This document shows, one piece after another, positions 30,817 to 32,073 of a stretch of 32,073 nucleotides of DNA. A model generated the notes under the pieces. The model ran no database searches. It was not told where the DNA came from and saw nothing but the letters and a program-made list of their open reading frames with translations. Each line of letters starts with the position of its first letter. Within the stretch, counting starts at the first letter, position 1. Source of the stretch: Paludibacteraceae bacterium (lineage in GTDB: Bacteria; Bacteroidota; Bacteroidia; Bacteroidales; Paludibacteraceae); contig JAKSNT010000018.1 of assembly GCA_024399575.1 (NCBI GenBank), positions 1 to 32,073 of the forward strand, given 5' to 3'. Both the position numbers and the translations under genes were made by a program.

Positions 30817-32013
30817 CTATTCAATCAATCCGATTATCTTGTCCATATCAAGTCTTAAGAATTCCTCGACGCTGAATCCTCCGTTTCCTACAATCATTGT
30901 CTGCTTCGGGTGGAACAACTTTTCGAATACTCTGATGCCCTTGTTGGTTGTGCGTCTGCCGCTTTTGACTTCAATTGCCATGGTTGCAAAGCGTGTTGAG
31001 ATGATGAAATCTACTTCGTCAGCGTGGTCGCGCCAGTAATACACCTTATAGCCCAGTTCGTCTGCATGACATATTATGTGTGCACCTATGGCACTTTCGA
31101 CCCACCTGCCCCACCTTTGCGGGTCAAGTAGTTCTTTTTCGTATCCACGTCCATTTTGTATCGTCATAAGGGCATTGTTATATACTTGGAACTTTGGTAC
31201 GGACATGTATTTTCTTGCAGTGTCGATTGAGTATTTCTGCAATCCACCGACCAGATTTGCTTCTCCGAGGGTGTTGACGTAACCGGCAATTGTTGTTGTG
31301 TTTCCTGCGTCTTGCAATTGTCCCGCTATCTTGTTGTACGACAGAAGTTCGCCAGAGTATGCGCAGCTGAGATCGAACGTCTGTCTTAGCAAAGCTGACT
31401 TTAATATCCTCTTGGTCATCAGCACGTCCTTATCGATTGCTGGGTCAACTATGGAACTCTGGATGTAGCTTCGCCAACGTCTTTCATTGCTTATCAGACT
31501 TGCTGACCCAGGGAAGCCTCCGTAATATATATATTGGTTTATTGTCATGCCGAAGGCTTTTTCCATTTCTGAAAATGACCAATGCGTGACGCGAATCAGT
31601 TCAAACCTGCCTGCCAGACTTTCGGTCAGTCCGTCTTTTAGCATCAATCGGCTGCTGCCTGATAATATCACTTTAAGGTTGCATCCTGCAAATGTGTCGT
31701 TGTCCCATTCTCGTTTTACTACTTCGCTCCAGTTGTCAATTTTTTGAATCTCATCAATAATCAGTATGTGCTCTGACTCGTTATATAGCGAGATGGCTGT
31801 TCTTGCCTTTTTCCATTGCTCGGCTATCCATTCCATATTGTCGTGAGCAATGGCATCTGCGTTCACTGACGTCACTGGAATGGTCGTCTGTTTGATGAAC
31901 TGGCTTATCATGGTTGATTTTCCAACTTGCCTCGGTCCTGCAATAACCTGAATGAACCGTCTTGGCTCGTTCATCCTATCAATAATGCATTGAAGTGAGT
32001 TTCGAACAATCAT
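30817..32013 (-). CDS. AAA ATPase with DUF4143 domain
   Basis: A 398-residue AAA_14/DUF4143 ATPase. Walker A is 'AGPRQVGKS' (25-33), Walker B 'ILIIDEIQ' (83-90), and the arginine-rich sensor region is 'LSGSSRLMLKDGLTESLAGRFE' (split around 117-138). The C-terminal half has a PD-(D/E)xK-like motif: 'DEVDFI' (332-337) and 'AIEVKSG' (346-352). This family is abundant and scattered in Bacteroidetes, often strain-variable, and of unknown function. It is monocistronic within the window. Confidence 0.9.
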   Translation of the reverse strand: MIVRNSLQCIIDRMNEPRRFIQVIAGPRQVGKSTMISQFIKQTTIPVTSVNADAIAHDNMEWIAEQWKKARTAISLYNESEHILIIDEIQKIDNWSEVVKREWDNDTFAGCNLKVILSGSSRLMLKDGLTESLAGRFELIRVTHWSFSEMEKAFGMTINQYIYYGGFPGSASLISNERRWRSYIQSSIVDPAIDKDVLMTKRILKSALLRQTFDLSCAYSGELLSYNKIAGQLQDAGNTTTIAGYVNTLGEANLVGGLQKYSIDTARKYMSVPKFQVYNNALMTIQNGRGYEKELLDPQRWGRWVESAIGAHIICHADELGYKVYYWRDHADEVDFIISTRFATMAIEVKSGRRTTNKGIRVFEKLFHPKQTMIVGNGGFSVEEFLRLDMDKIIGLIE

Positions 32014-32035
32014 ATCTGTTATATTTATATTGATT

Positions 32036-32073
32036 CCAAAATTCTCAATCTATCTCTCCCAAATTCTCAATCT
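32036..32073. repeat. Start of a tandem repeat, 22-bp period, at the right edge
   Basis: ccaaaattctcaatct (32036-32051) recurs as cccaaattctcaatct (32058-32073), 15 of 16 bases identical, with 6 nt between. The window ends inside the second copy, so the array may continue. It lies in the leader or promoter region of the ATPase gene. Confidence 0.65.

Noticed and set aside
30817..32073. Toxin-antitoxin or defence system built on the DUF4143 ATPase
   Set aside because: No partner gene is visible in the window; the protein alone is a common orphan family in Bacteroidetes.

Overview
The window looks like chromosomal DNA of a member of the Bacteroidales (Prevotella/Bacteroides-like; genus not decidable here). 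The evidence is the repeated promoter pattern TTTG-N19-20-TAnnTTTG, A-rich start-codon leaders without Shine-Dalgarno sites, a complete Bacteroides aerotolerance (Bat) operon, tRNA genes lacking an encoded CCA, and several small secreted or lipoprotein families typical of this group.

Layout. (1) 1-1812: the 3' part of an accessory VirE/DUF3987-type gene. It is open at the left edge and carries hairpin repeats and a tandem repeat inside its coding frame. (2) 4337-1864, minus strand: M15 peptidase, short-chain dehydrogenase, tatA, tatC. (3) 4467-8220, plus: ftsY, rimO, an HU-family protein, then an HU-like domain fused through a membrane segment to a LysM-like domain. (4) 8323-17453, plus: the Bat operon (MoxR ATPase, DUF58, membrane protein, batA, a small unknown secreted protein, batB, batC, batD, batE) followed by a PAP2 phosphatase. 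(5) 17541-17789: a small helix-turn-helix protein with its own promoter. (6) 21706-17865, minus: 3'-5' exonuclease, RlmI-like methyltransferase, DUF2147 protein, rlmN, nitroreductase lipoprotein, all nearly touching. (7) 21840-23295, plus: ECF sigma factor, probable anti-sigma factor, Spy/CpxP-like periplasmic protein. (8) tRNA-Cys, then yebC, dapF, a tail-anchored protein, mutL and apbE (23605-28260). (9) A non-coding stretch with an orphan promoter and tRNA-Thr (minus), then smpB, a carboxypeptidase-regulatory-like protein and a lipoprotein. (10) An AAA/DUF4143 ATPase (minus) with a tandem repeat starting at the right edge.

Most of the window is conserved housekeeping and envelope biology: protein export (tat, ftsY), ribosome and tRNA modification or rescue (rimO, rlmN, rlmI-like, smpB), envelope stress and aerotolerance (Bat, sigma module), peptidoglycan precursor supply and editing (dapF, M15). 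The least ordinary items are the HU-TM-LysM protein, which could tie DNA to the cell wall; the extra secreted protein within the Bat operon; a MutL whose endonuclease motif has decayed; an orphan promoter with switch-like alternative hairpins at 28294-28416; and a strong promoter placed so that the exonuclease mRNA would be leaderless. I found no CRISPR array, insertion sequence or rRNA gene.
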